From: Mucilaginibacter frigoritolerans
GTDB taxonomy: Bacteria > Bacteroidota > Bacteroidia > Sphingobacteriales > Sphingobacteriaceae
DNA length: 64,000 nucleotides
NCBI RefSeq assembly: GCF_007830615.1
Contig: NZ_VLLI01000008.1
Span: 186,001-250,000, forward strand
Direction: 5' to 3'
The position numbers and the translations under genes were made by a program. Shown here piece by piece: positions 35,696 to 44,763 of this stretch (position 1 is its first letter; every line of letters begins with the position of its first letter). Under the pieces are notes generated by a model, which searched no databases, was not told the origin of the DNA, and was given only the letters and a program-made list of their open reading frames with translations.

Positions 35696-37531
35696 ATGTG
35701 CGGAATTGTAGGTTATATAGGTTTCAGGGATGCTTATCCAATTATAATAAAAGGGTTACACCGGTTAGAATATCGTGGATATGATAGTGCCGGTATTTCA
35801 TTGTTTGACAAAGAACTAAAAGTTTATAAAAAAGCAGGTAAGGTAAGTGATCTTGAAAGTTTTGTAAAAGATATTGACCTTGGCGGAACTATGGGTATGG
35901 GGCATACCCGCTGGGCCACACATGGTGCTCCTAGTGATCGTAACTCGCATCCTCACTCATCAGGCGATCGTAAGCTGACTATTATTCATAACGGGATAAT
36001 AGAAAACTACGGCATTATTAAAGAGACTTTAATAAGCAAGGGCCACGTTTTTAAAAGTGATACTGATACTGAGGTTTTAATACACCTTGTTGAGGATATC
36101 CAAAATGAAACAGGCTTAGATTTGCGCGAAGCTGTACGTGTAGCTTTAACTAAAGTTATTGGTGCATATGCCATTGTAATAATGAGTGCCGAAGAGCCCG
36201 ACTTGTTAATTGCTGCGCGTAAAGGAAGCCCAATGGTTATTGGTGTTGGTAAAGGTGAGTATTTTATAGCCTCCGACGCTACTCCGATAGTTGAATATAC
36301 CAAAAATGTTATCTACTTAAATGATAATGAGGTGGCCTACATTTGCCGGGAGAATTTGCTGATTAAAAATATTGATAATACTGTTCAAACTCCATATATA
36401 CAGGAGCTGGACCTGAAGCTGGAAATGCTTGAAAAGGGCGGCTATGACCATTTTATGTTAAAGGAGATATATGAGCAGCCCCGGTCTATAAGAGATTGTA
36501 TGCGTGGACGTATATATCCACAGCAGGGTAAAGTGCAGTTGGGTGGCATTAAAGAGTACACAGAGAAGCTTAAAAATATTGATCGCATTATAATTGTTGC
36601 CTGTGGTACCTCATGGCATGCAGGCCTGGTAGGCGAGTACCTGATTGAAGAATATGCACGTGTACCGGTTGAAGTTGAATATGCTTCAGAATTCAGGTAT
36701 CGTAACCCCATTATTACTGAAAAGGATTTGGTTATTGCTATTTCACAATCAGGTGAAACAGCTGATACTATGGCTGCCATTGAACTGGCCAAAGAAAAAG
36801 GCGCAACCATTTTCGGAATCTGTAATGTAGTAGGTGCATCTATTCCACGTACCACGCATGCAGGAGTTTATACCCATGCGGGCCCTGAAATAGGAGTAGC
36901 ATCAACCAAAGCATTTACCGCGCAGGTAACTGTTTTAACCTTAATGGCTTTTTATATTGCCCAGCAGAGAGGAACTATTACCCAAAGTAAATTGGTTGAG
37001 CATTTAACGGAGTTGAATAATATTCCGGAATTGGTTGAAAAGGCTTTAAAGTCAAATGATCATATCAAAAAAATTGCAGCTAAATTCAAAGATTCAGCTA
37101 ACTGTCTGTTTTTAGGTAGGGGCAGCTCATTCCCTGTTGCGCTGGAGGGGGCGTTAAAGCTGAAAGAGATTTCATACATCCACGCTGAAGGTTATCCCGC
37201 TGCCGAAATGAAGCACGGCCCAATTGCTTTAATTGATGATGATATGCCAGTTGTGTTTATTGCCACTAAAGATTCATCATATGAAAAAGTGATCAGCAAT
37301 ATACAGGAAGTAAAAGCTCGTAAGGGGCACGTTATTGCTATTGTTACCGAAGGTGATACAGAAGTAAAAGGAATGGCTGATTTTGTAATAGAAATACCTC
37401 AAACAGATGAAGCCTTTGTGCCATTACTGGCTACTATTCCATTGCAGTTGCTGGCATACCATATTGCAGTAATGCGCGGGTGTAATGTTGATCAACCTCG
37501 TAACCTTGCAAAATCTGTAACGGTAGAATAG
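35696..37531 (+). CDS. glmS: Glutamine-fructose-6-phosphate aminotransferase (isomerizing)
   Basis: A 611-residue enzyme that makes glucosamine 6-phosphate, the entry to peptidoglycan and lipopolysaccharide amino sugars. The N-terminal glutaminase domain begins with the catalytic Cys2 (MCGIVGYIG), with TRWATHG and NGIIENYG; two SIS sugar-isomerase domains follow (ISQSGETADT, SSFPVALEGALKLKEI), and the chain ends in DQPRNLAKSVTVE as usual. Full length. There is no sign of the glmS ribozyme fold in the 217-base leader, which is expected outside Firmicutes. Confidence 0.97.
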   Translation: MCGIVGYIGFRDAYPIIIKGLHRLEYRGYDSAGISLFDKELKVYKKAGKVSDLESFVKDIDLGGTMGMGHTRWATHGAPSDRNSHPHSSGDRKLTIIHNGIIENYGIIKETLISKGHVFKSDTDTEVLIHLVEDIQNETGLDLREAVRVALTKVIGAYAIVIMSAEEPDLLIAARKGSPMVIGVGKGEYFIASDATPIVEYTKNVIYLNDNEVAYICRENLLIKNIDNTVQTPYIQELDLKLEMLEKGGYDHFMLKEIYEQPRSIRDCMRGRIYPQQGKVQLGGIKEYTEKLKNIDRIIIVACGTSWHAGLVGEYLIEEYARVPVEVEYASEFRYRNPIITEKDLVIAISQSGETADTMAAIELAKEKGATIFGICNVVGASIPRTTHAGVYTHAGPEIGVASTKAFTAQVTVLTLMAFYIAQQRGTITQSKLVEHLTELNNIPELVEKALKSNDHIKKIAAKFKDSANCLFLGRGSSFPVALEGALKLKEISYIHAEGYPAAEMKHGPIALIDDDMPVVFIATKDSSYEKVISNIQEVKARKGHVIAIVTEGDTEVKGMADFVIEIPQTDEAFVPLLATIPLQLLAYHIAVMRGCNVDQPRNLAKSVTVE

Positions 37532-37550
37532 TTGAATCGGCATTAGGCAT

Positions 37551-38108
37551 ATGCAAAACATACTTTGTTTTGGCGACAGTTTAACAGCCGGTTACGGTTT
37601 ACGTAATGCAGCAACAGAATCATTTCCGGCATTGATACAGCAAAAGATTAATGCCGGAAATTTAGCATATAACGTAATTAATGCAGGATTAAGCGGCGAT
37701 ACTTCAGCCGGTGGGCTAAGCCGGATTGATTATTGGCTAAGCCGCCCCATTGATGTTTTTATACTCGAACTGGGTATAAATGATATTATGCGTGGCGTGC
37801 ATCCTCAAAATACATCAAAAAATCTGCAGGCAGTTATTGATAAGGTAAGAGCCAAAAACCCCGAGGTAAAAATGGCATTAATGGGAATGCAGATACCTCT
37901 TTTTATTCATTCTCCTTTTACTGCACAATTTAATTCTATGTACCCATCACTCGCCAACGCAAATCAAATGCTGTTGGTCCCTTTTTTTCTGCAAGGTGTT
38001 GCAGGGCAGGCTCATTTAAACCTTGCAGATCGTCTTCATCCATCAGCCGAAGGCTATAAAATTATTGCTGATAAAGTATGGTCTGTTATCCAAAGGTTAA
38101 TAGTTTAA
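37551..38108 (+). CDS. SGNH-hydrolase (TesA/arylesterase-like)
   Basis: A 185-residue GDSL/SGNH esterase. The four blocks are seen: GDSLTAGYG (nucleophile Ser10), GLSGDTSAGG, ELGINDIMRG and DRLHPSAEGYK with the Asp-His pair. The fold matches TesA-type thioesterase/lysophospholipase enzymes, but there is no signal peptide, so it may be cytoplasmic, unlike E. coli TesA. It begins 19 bases after glmS and is probably on the same transcript. The ester substrate is unknown. Confidence 0.9.
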   Translation: MQNILCFGDSLTAGYGLRNAATESFPALIQQKINAGNLAYNVINAGLSGDTSAGGLSRIDYWLSRPIDVFILELGINDIMRGVHPQNTSKNLQAVIDKVRAKNPEVKMALMGMQIPLFIHSPFTAQFNSMYPSLANANQMLLVPFFLQGVAGQAHLNLADRLHPSAEGYKIIADKVWSVIQRLIV

Positions 38109-38328
38109 ATTTCCTTAAGGCAAATTTTTTAATTTCTTATTTTTGTTTAGTAAATTCGTAACTAATTGTTTTAGAGTTGTTTTTTTATGTGTATCTATTT
38201 CTATAGGTTTCATTTATTCCCTGGTGTTTCTTTTTAATTAAAAAACTATTGCTTGTTGGTGTAACTCTCTAATAAAAATGGTCGTATACTAAAGTAGTAA
38301 ATTATCTAAATCTCATTTTACCAGTAAT

Positions 38329-40623
38329 ATGCAAAAGGGATTAATTGCCGGATATTGGGAATGGGATATGAAAGGTGACTCGCCCTTTGATAACCCTGAG
38401 CTTATGAGCAGATTGGGTTATGAAAAATCTGTATTACAATCTTACCCGCTTTGGTGTGGCAAGATCTCCGATTATGATCTGAAATCCTTTCAAGAACAAA
38501 TAAAGCTTCATATTGACAGCCACGCGGAGGTACCTTTTGCGCAGGAGTTATGCTTTTTATACCAACACAACAAACCCCAATATTTTTTATTTACAGGCAG
38601 GATTATTAAATGGAGTAAAAACAATAAACCATTAATGATGCTAGGTAGTTACGTCGATACTACCGACCAGCATGAAACAGAAAAAGAACTTGAAAAAGTC
38701 AGGGGCTTTTTAAATAAAACAAATCAGGCAGCTCTTATTGGTGGTTGGGAAATTGAAATGGATACGCAGCAGGTTACCTGGACTAACGGAATCAGACGCC
38801 TATTTGGCCTGCCCGATGATTTTGCTCCGCAAAAAGACAATTTTATCGGATTTTTTAAAGAAGGCGATCGCGAACAACTGAAACCAGCTTTTGAGTTAGC
38901 AATAAGTGAAGGAACACCTTATGACCTGGTATTAAAAATAATTAATACCAGTGGCGAGGAGGTATGGACGCGTACTGTGGGGCAGCCCGAATTTGAAAAT
39001 GGGAAGTGCATACGGGTATACGGAACTTTTCAGGATATTACCAGGCAGAAGCTTGATGAAGAGAAGGTGATAATGAAGCGCAAACAGCTGGAAGCTTTTA
39101 TCAGCGCCGCGCCCGCGGCTTTAGCGATGCTTGACCGCTCATATAATTACATTGCAGCTAGTAAAATATGGATGGCATCGTATAATATTGATGTAGCTGC
39201 TATCATCGGAAAAAATCACCTGGATGTGTTTCATGAAATATCTGACGAGTGGAAAGAATACATGCGCAGGTGTGTGCTGGGTGAATCTTTCAAAAAAGAG
39301 GAAGATCCTTTTATAAGACGCGATGGTAAACAGGAATGGCTAAGATGGGAAATAAAACCCTGGTACGAAGATCCCGGAAAAGTTGGAGGTATATTGTTAT
39401 TTACCGACCTGATTACCGAACGGAAAAAGGTGAAGGAAGATTTAATAAAAGCCAAAGAAGAGGCAGAAGTTGCACTGCAGGCAAAATCAAGGTTTCTTTC
39501 AGTAATGAGCCATGAAATTCGTACCCCCATGAATGCAGTAATTGGTTTTAGTAATCTTTTGCTTGAAAACCCGAGGCCAGACCAGGAAGAGTATTTGAAG
39601 TTGTTGAAGTTTTCTGCAGATAATCTGATGATTATTATCAATGATATTTTAAGCCTTAGTAAGATTGATGAGGGAATGGTAAACCTGGAGGTGGTTGAGT
39701 TTAATTTAAAAGAACTGCTCGAAAATATCCGTTCCATAAACAAACAGGTTATTACCGAAAAAAATATTGGTCTTAAGTTATATTATGATAAAAAATTGCC
39801 CTTAACTATTAAAGGAGATACTGTACGGTTTGGGCAAATAATGACCAACCTGGTTAACAACGCCATTAAATTTACCCACTCCGGAGAGGTTTCCATGTTT
39901 GCAAAGCTGGTTGATGAGGGCAAGGAAAGCGTTAACGTATGTTTTGAGGTTAAGGATACAGGTATAGGTATACCCGAAGAAAAGCAGGATTATGTTTTTG
40001 AAATATTTACTCAGGCCAGCTCTGAAACCACACGCAAATTTGGTGGGATAGGATTGGGTTTGGCTATATGTAAGCGCTTGGTTGAAATGATGGGTGGTAA
40101 CATAAAAATAAGGAGCAAGCCGGGAGAAGGCTCAACTTTTTATTTTACATTGAAGTTTAAAAAGGGTGAAGTGGTAAACGATGAAGCTGTTATCAATAGA
40201 ATTAATGGTAGTAATGAATATAAATCCTCTGAAACACTAAAAGGATTAAGAGTGCTTTTAACGGAAGACAATGCCATAAATGTTTTGGTGGTAAAACGTT
40301 ATTTACAACAGTGGGGAGTTGAATGCGATGTGGCCGAAAATGGACAGATTGCTGTACAAGCCATATGGGCTAAAGAATATGATTTGATACTGATGGACCT
40401 TCAGATGCCCATTATGGATGGCTATGAGGCTTCCAGGCAAATAAGAGCAATGGGAGGTAGCAAATATGCTTCCATACCTATTATTGCCATTACTGCCTCT
40501 TTGATAGAGGATATTAAACAATCTATACTGGCAAGCGGTATGAACTCATGGATCAGTAAGCCATTTAATCCTTCGGAGCTTTATGATATTGTTAAGAAAT
40601 ATTCAAGGGCCACTATTTCATAA
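38329..40623 (+). CDS. Hybrid sensor histidine kinase with PAS domains and receiver
   Basis: A 764-residue cytoplasmic sensor without transmembrane segments. Three PAS-like modules occupy about 1-120, 120-250 and 250-375 (the second has WEIEMDTQQVTWTNGIRRLFGL). A HisKA domain has the phospho-acceptor His395 in SVMSHEIRTPMNAVIGF. The ATPase domain has the N box (NLVNNAIKF) and G boxes (DTGIGIPEE, GGIGLGLAI). The C-terminal receiver has Asp690 in LILMDLQMP. No DNA-binding output protein is encoded nearby, so its target is unknown. It probably senses a soluble or redox/light-type cue through PAS. Confidence 0.92.
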   Translation: MQKGLIAGYWEWDMKGDSPFDNPELMSRLGYEKSVLQSYPLWCGKISDYDLKSFQEQIKLHIDSHAEVPFAQELCFLYQHNKPQYFLFTGRIIKWSKNNKPLMMLGSYVDTTDQHETEKELEKVRGFLNKTNQAALIGGWEIEMDTQQVTWTNGIRRLFGLPDDFAPQKDNFIGFFKEGDREQLKPAFELAISEGTPYDLVLKIINTSGEEVWTRTVGQPEFENGKCIRVYGTFQDITRQKLDEEKVIMKRKQLEAFISAAPAALAMLDRSYNYIAASKIWMASYNIDVAAIIGKNHLDVFHEISDEWKEYMRRCVLGESFKKEEDPFIRRDGKQEWLRWEIKPWYEDPGKVGGILLFTDLITERKKVKEDLIKAKEEAEVALQAKSRFLSVMSHEIRTPMNAVIGFSNLLLENPRPDQEEYLKLLKFSADNLMIIINDILSLSKIDEGMVNLEVVEFNLKELLENIRSINKQVITEKNIGLKLYYDKKLPLTIKGDTVRFGQIMTNLVNNAIKFTHSGEVSMFAKLVDEGKESVNVCFEVKDTGIGIPEEKQDYVFEIFTQASSETTRKFGGIGLGLAICKRLVEMMGGNIKIRSKPGEGSTFYFTLKFKKGEVVNDEAVINRINGSNEYKSSETLKGLRVLLTEDNAINVLVVKRYLQQWGVECDVAENGQIAVQAIWAKEYDLILMDLQMPIMDGYEASRQIRAMGGSKYASIPIIAITASLIEDIKQSILASGMNSWISKPFNPSELYDIVKKYSRATIS

Positions 40624-40635
40624 AAACACTTTAAC

Positions 40636-41247
40636 TTATTTATTAATAATCCTGAAGGTTAAATTTACCCGTTCAGCTAATGTTTTGGTTGATTTAGGGA
40701 CCCGGTGTTCCCAATTATGCTGCATGTCACCTTTCATTAGTAATAACGAGCCATTTTCAAGGTCGATAGCATATTTGTGCTGATGATCGGTTTTATTCCG
40801 TACATCAAAACGGCGGACCTGCCCAAAACTCACCGATGCTATAACCGGATCAGTTCCCAGCTCATATTCATCATCGCTATGCCAAGCTACAGAATCATTG
40901 GCATTGCGGTAATAATTTAGCAGAACGGTATTGAAAACGACACTGCTTATTTTTTCTACCCGTTGCTTTATTTGCAGTAATTCATCAGTCCATGGTAGTG
41001 GATCAAATTTTGTACCCGAGAATGTATAGGAATGTCCTTTATCTCCATACCAGGCGGTTAGCCTGGGTGTAGCAACGTCTTTGCCATACATACTTATTAT
41101 TTGCTGCTGCCAGGGAACAGAGCTGATAAATGTTTTTAAAAATGAATAGCTCTCATCGGTATTAAATATACCAGGGAAATATTCCATTAGCTCTGGTGGA
41201 AGTTTAGGTACTGGTGCAGCATTGCCGAATATATTGAATTGTTCCAT
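40636..41247 (-). CDS. AlkB-like 2-oxoglutarate/Fe(II) dioxygenase
   Basis: A 203-residue oxygenase of the AlkB/ALKBH2-3 group that reverses 1-methyladenine and 3-methylcytosine damage. The iron-binding HxD lies in DSVAWHSDDEYELG, the distal His in MQHNWEHRVPK, and the 2-oxoglutarate arginine in ERVNLTFRI. The substrate-side segment RLTAWYGDKGHSYTFSG is also typical. It converges with the histidine kinase gene. Together with the AlkA-like gene at the left edge, the window carries two alkylation-repair functions, but they are far apart. Confidence 0.92.
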   Translation of the reverse strand: MEQFNIFGNAAPVPKLPPELMEYFPGIFNTDESYSFLKTFISSVPWQQQIISMYGKDVATPRLTAWYGDKGHSYTFSGTKFDPLPWTDELLQIKQRVEKISSVVFNTVLLNYYRNANDSVAWHSDDEYELGTDPVIASVSFGQVRRFDVRNKTDHQHKYAIDLENGSLLLMKGDMQHNWEHRVPKSTKTLAERVNLTFRIINK

Positions 41248-41352
41248 TATAGATATGCAAAAATAGTTGGCATAATATCACCTTAAATTGGCACAATTAC
41301 ATAACAACATTATCAGGGTCGTTGTTTATTTTTGAGATAAAACCGAACTGTT

Positions 41353-41729
41353 ATGGACAGCCAGCTTATACAACTATCAGAAACAAAGATAAAGCTCGAT
41401 GTGAAAAGGGCCATGATGGATGGATCATATTTTGAAGATATTCGCGCAACGGATATAAAATAACAAACGCAAATTTAAGTGACCTGGAAATTGAAGGTGC
41501 CCAACTGGGTGGTGCTTATATCCATAATATAGGAATGCCACCCAAGGGGCATCCTCTTTACGACCCCGAAGTTAAACAAAGACCTTTAAAATTTGAAGAT
41601 TGTGAATTAGGCGAAAGCACCATTACCAATTGCAACCTTACCGGTGTAAGTATTGATAAATGTGAGTTAAAGGGAATGAAAATTAACGGCATACTGGTTG
41701 AAGATCTGCTTAAGGCATATCATCGATAG
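41353..41729 (+). pseudogene. Pentapeptide-repeat protein gene with a -1 frame break
   Basis: From the ATG at 41353 the frame reads MDSQLIQLSETKIKLDVKRA and stops at a TAA at 41461 after 36 residues. The same protein continues in the -1 frame from 41460 (ITNANLSDLEIEGAQLGG) to 41729, giving 125 residues in total. Repeats of the A(N/D)LS-x and C-x-L type (GSYFEDIRATDIKITNANLSDLEIEGAQL) run across the break. The break falls at AAAA directly before the stop codon; one missing A, or a -1 slip on AAA, restores the frame exactly. It may be a decayed gene, a sequencing error in a homopolymer, or true frameshifting. Confidence 0.75.
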
Positions 41730-41736
41730 AAAATGG

Positions 41737-42150
41737 CTATAGTCCGTTTTGATAAGCCAGTTTCATAAACTTTTTCACTTCATCGTTAATATCCTCCTTA
41801 AAATAGAGACGCAAGTGATGGTTAAAATCGTCGCTGCCGGGTACGGGTTTAATTTTATTGAAACACAGGTTATCATCATAAGCCTGTTTAAAAGGAAAAA
41901 CCACGTCTACAAAATTCTTACCCAGTTGAATTACATAGGCAAACCGTGTTCGTGCTGCAAAGGAGATCATTGACTTTGCCGGATGAACGGTTATATTACC
42001 TATTTGCTGATATTCTGCAACGAGGTAATCAAAAAGCGCAACAGTGTGTTCACTTTTGCCGGTAAGAAAATCGGAAAGTATTTTATCCCTGCAGGAATGT
42101 ACCTGATTGGTATTTACAAATTCCTGGTTACATAGGGAGCAGATCCACAT
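41737..42150 (-). CDS. DUF5655 domain protein
   Basis: A 137-residue cytoplasmic protein. It opens with a small zinc-finger-like motif MWICSLCNQEFVNTNQVHSC (Cys4, Cys7, His18, Cys20), followed by a DUF5655 region with HPAKSMISFAARTRFAYV and HLRLYFKEDI. Proteins of this kind are widespread in Bacteroidota with no known role. It converges with the broken pentapeptide gene, 7 bases apart. Confidence 0.78.
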   Translation of the reverse strand: MWICSLCNQEFVNTNQVHSCRDKILSDFLTGKSEHTVALFDYLVAEYQQIGNITVHPAKSMISFAARTRFAYVIQLGKNFVDVVFPFKQAYDDNLCFNKIKPVPGSDDFNHHLRLYFKEDINDEVKKFMKLAYQNGL

Positions 42151-42214
42151 GGAGCGTATTGATTAGCAATTAGTTTGGATAGTACAAATATACTTCTAAA
42201 AGGATTATCAATAA

Positions 42215-42255
42215 AAAAGCGTTCCGTATCTCACTCCGGAACGCTTTTCAATTAA
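42215..42255 (-). terminator. Terminator after the permease array
   Basis: A perfect 12-bp stem (42215-42226 with 42237-42248, core GCGTTCCG/CGGAACGC) with a 10-base loop and flanking A/T runs. It lies 66 bases past the last permease stop on the minus strand. An A-run on its left side reads as a T-run on the minus strand, as expected for a terminator. Confidence 0.8.
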
Positions 42256-42313
42256 ATTTCAGATCACATGTTTAGCAGGCGCTAAATTCTTTTAGTAATA
42301 ATGACAGTATTAT

Positions 42314-44704
42314 TTATTCTGTTTTTAAACTGTTAATAGGATTTGTCAATGCCGCTTTAATACTTTGATAGCTAACCGTTAGCAAGGTAATAATGATGGC
42401 CCCAAAGGCAGTAGCTGCAAATACCCACCACGATAGTTCAACATGGAAGTTATAGGTCTGTAGCCAGCTATGCATAAAATACCAGGCTGTTGGGATGGCA
42501 ATTAGGAGTGATATAATAACCAGTTTTACAAAATCGGCAGATAGTAGTGTCCATAAGCCTAAAACAGTTGCTCCTAATACTTTGCGTACACCGATTTCTT
42601 TAGTGCGTTGCTCTGCCATAAATGATGCCATGCCGAACAATCCAATGCAGCTGATAAAAATAGCCAGGCTGGCAAATATGCTGGCAAGCTTTCCGATATA
42701 TTCTTCATCGGCAAATTTTTTAGTGTATTCATCATCCGCAAAATGGTAAGCGAACGGAACCGACGGGGAATATGTTTTGCAGATAGCTTCAATTTTGGTA
42801 AGTGCATTATGTGCGCTTACTTTGGGATTTATCCTGAGCATTAAAAAGTTACCGGCATCTTTACTTATATAATAAATGGTTTGTTTCGCCGGATCATACG
42901 GTGAATCCATAACTATATTTTTTACAACGCCAATAACCCGGTAGTCTTTGTTATTCCAGATCTTTACTATCTCACCAACCGGATTTTTAAGCCCCATATA
43001 TTGAACTGCAGCTTCATTTAATATAATCCCGCTTGAATCAGTAAGGTATGCGCTTGAAAAATCCCGCCCATCATTAAATTGCCACCCTACAGTTTTGCCA
43101 TATTCTGGTGAAACACCAACCATTGCAAAATCATCAGACATGTCCGGATCTTTTCCTTTCCATTTAAGCCCGCGCATATTGTCGCTATGGTCCGTTACCG
43201 GGTCAGATGATTCTGCAACTTCTGTTACCACACCAGCGTTAAGCATATTGGCCCTCATTGCTTTAAATTGTTTATGCAAATCGTTGGTGGTCATTTCAAT
43301 ATTAACCAGCCCATCGCGACTATAGCCAACCGGACGGTTTTTAGCAAATTGTATTTGTTTAAAAACAATAATAGTACCTATTATCAGCACCGCAGAAACA
43401 GAGAACTGCAGCACTACTAAAACCTTGCGTGGTAATGCCGCAAAACGACCGGCCTTGAAACTGCCCTTTAAAACCTTTACCGGTTGAAACGATGAAAGAT
43501 ACAATGCTGGGTAGCTCCCTGCAATTACGCCTGTAAAAAGGCTGAAGCTTATACCGATAATCCAAAACGCAGGATTGGTCCATAAAATCACTATACTTTT
43601 ATTAGCTATTTCATTAAAGAAAGGGAGTGTAAGTTTAACAGCGAATAATGCAATGACAAAGGCAAAAACTGCTACCATTAAAGATTCGCCATAAAACTGC
43701 TTGATTAACTGTCTGCGCCCTGAGCCAATGGCTTTGCGGATGCCGACTTCTTTTGCTCGCTTTTCGCTCCGGGCAGTACTCAGGTTCATGAAATTGATGC
43801 AAGCCAGTAGCAGCACAAATAAGCCTATCATGCCAAACAGCCAAACGTATTGAATTTTCCCACCGGTGTTAATACCGTTTTTAAATTGAGCATACAAATG
43901 CCATTTGTTCATGGGCTGAAGAAACAGTTGTGGCTTATATTTAAGATCGCTTTTATCGATATGGTTCAATTTAATATTTCTGATTTTTTCAGAAATACGG
44001 GCCATGTTGGCATGTTCTGCTAATTGTACAAACAGCTGTGCATCGTTTTCGCCCCAGTCGGTAAGGTTGCTTTTTGATAAAATATTTGTAGTGTAATATT
44101 CCCAGGATCCGATAAAATATATCTCACGCTGATGAAGAGTTGTGTTTTCAGGAAGATCACTGTATACTCCGATAACTTTTAAACCGTTTTTGCCATCTAA
44201 TTTTATTATTTTATTTATCGGATCTGCATCACCAAAAAGTTTTTTTGATAGCGAATTAGAAAGCAATACAGATGAAGGATCGGCAAGGCCTGTTCCTGTG
44301 CCTTTTATCATTTTTAAGGTAAACATGCTAGGGGCATCAGCCTCCATAAAACTACCGGAACTGGTAATCTTCTTTTCCCCGACGCTTAACGTATGACTTG
44401 CCGACCATGACGACATTACAATTGCCTTGAAGTCGTTATGGTAATTTTTATGCAGTTCTGCTCCTAAAGGCAACGGGATTACTTTGTATGTGCTCGCAGT
44501 GCCGTTAGAGGTGAGATTTTGCATCACCTGAGCTATATTGTCGTAGTTTTGATGATATTTATTAAAAGACAGCTCATCCCAAATCCATAACCCAATCAGC
44601 ATGGCTACTGACATGCCAACGGCCAGTCCGCCGATATTGATGAAAGAAGAGGCCCTGTTTTTAATAAGGTTTCTCCAGGCAATTTTTAAATAGTTTTTTA
44701 TCAT
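42314..44704 (-). CDS. MacB/FtsX-type permease, copy 3 of 3 in transcript order
   Basis: A 796-residue membrane protein of the Bacteroidota ABC permease group with two MacB-type periplasmic domains and two FtsX domains. The first helix (ASSFINIGGLAVGMSVAMLIGLWI) is followed by a periplasmic part, three helices with the coupling segment KRAKEVGIRKAIGSGRRQLI, a second half beginning PRKVLVVLQFSVSA, and a repeat of the coupling segment (TKEIGVRKVLGATVLGLWTLL). It ends in NPINSLKTE. No ABC ATPase is encoded nearby, although such proteins need one. It is closest to the middle gene of the array. Confidence 0.87.
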   Translation of the reverse strand: MIKNYLKIAWRNLIKNRASSFINIGGLAVGMSVAMLIGLWIWDELSFNKYHQNYDNIAQVMQNLTSNGTASTYKVIPLPLGAELHKNYHNDFKAIVMSSWSASHTLSVGEKKITSSGSFMEADAPSMFTLKMIKGTGTGLADPSSVLLSNSLSKKLFGDADPINKIIKLDGKNGLKVIGVYSDLPENTTLHQREIYFIGSWEYYTTNILSKSNLTDWGENDAQLFVQLAEHANMARISEKIRNIKLNHIDKSDLKYKPQLFLQPMNKWHLYAQFKNGINTGGKIQYVWLFGMIGLFVLLLACINFMNLSTARSEKRAKEVGIRKAIGSGRRQLIKQFYGESLMVAVFAFVIALFAVKLTLPFFNEIANKSIVILWTNPAFWIIGISFSLFTGVIAGSYPALYLSSFQPVKVLKGSFKAGRFAALPRKVLVVLQFSVSAVLIIGTIIVFKQIQFAKNRPVGYSRDGLVNIEMTTNDLHKQFKAMRANMLNAGVVTEVAESSDPVTDHSDNMRGLKWKGKDPDMSDDFAMVGVSPEYGKTVGWQFNDGRDFSSAYLTDSSGIILNEAAVQYMGLKNPVGEIVKIWNNKDYRVIGVVKNIVMDSPYDPAKQTIYYISKDAGNFLMLRINPKVSAHNALTKIEAICKTYSPSVPFAYHFADDEYTKKFADEEYIGKLASIFASLAIFISCIGLFGMASFMAEQRTKEIGVRKVLGATVLGLWTLLSADFVKLVIISLLIAIPTAWYFMHSWLQTYNFHVELSWWVFAATAFGAIIITLLTVSYQSIKAALTNPINSLKTE

Positions 44705-44710
44705 GATTGG

Positions 44711-44750
44711 TTCAATTGTTCATTAGTGTCATTAGGTCATTTTGATCTTT
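44711..44750. repeat. Iterated TCATTAG-like spacer between permease genes
   Basis: The 59-base spacer contains TTCATTAGTGTCATTAGGTC and ends with TTTTGATCTTTTCC. The next permease spacer has the same build (47151-47215), so the two probably arose together with the gene duplication or belong to one repeat class. Confidence 0.45.
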
Positions 44751-44763
44751 TCCGGACAGAAAA

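Noticed and set aside
36442..36855. 137-codon minus-strand frame inside glmS
   Set aside because: It is antisense to conserved glmS sequence and has no recognisable domain.
39231..39743. 170-codon minus-strand frame inside the hybrid kinase
   Set aside because: It lies fully within HisKA/PAS coding sequence of the kinase, and its Ser/Leu-rich composition is typical of an antisense shadow.
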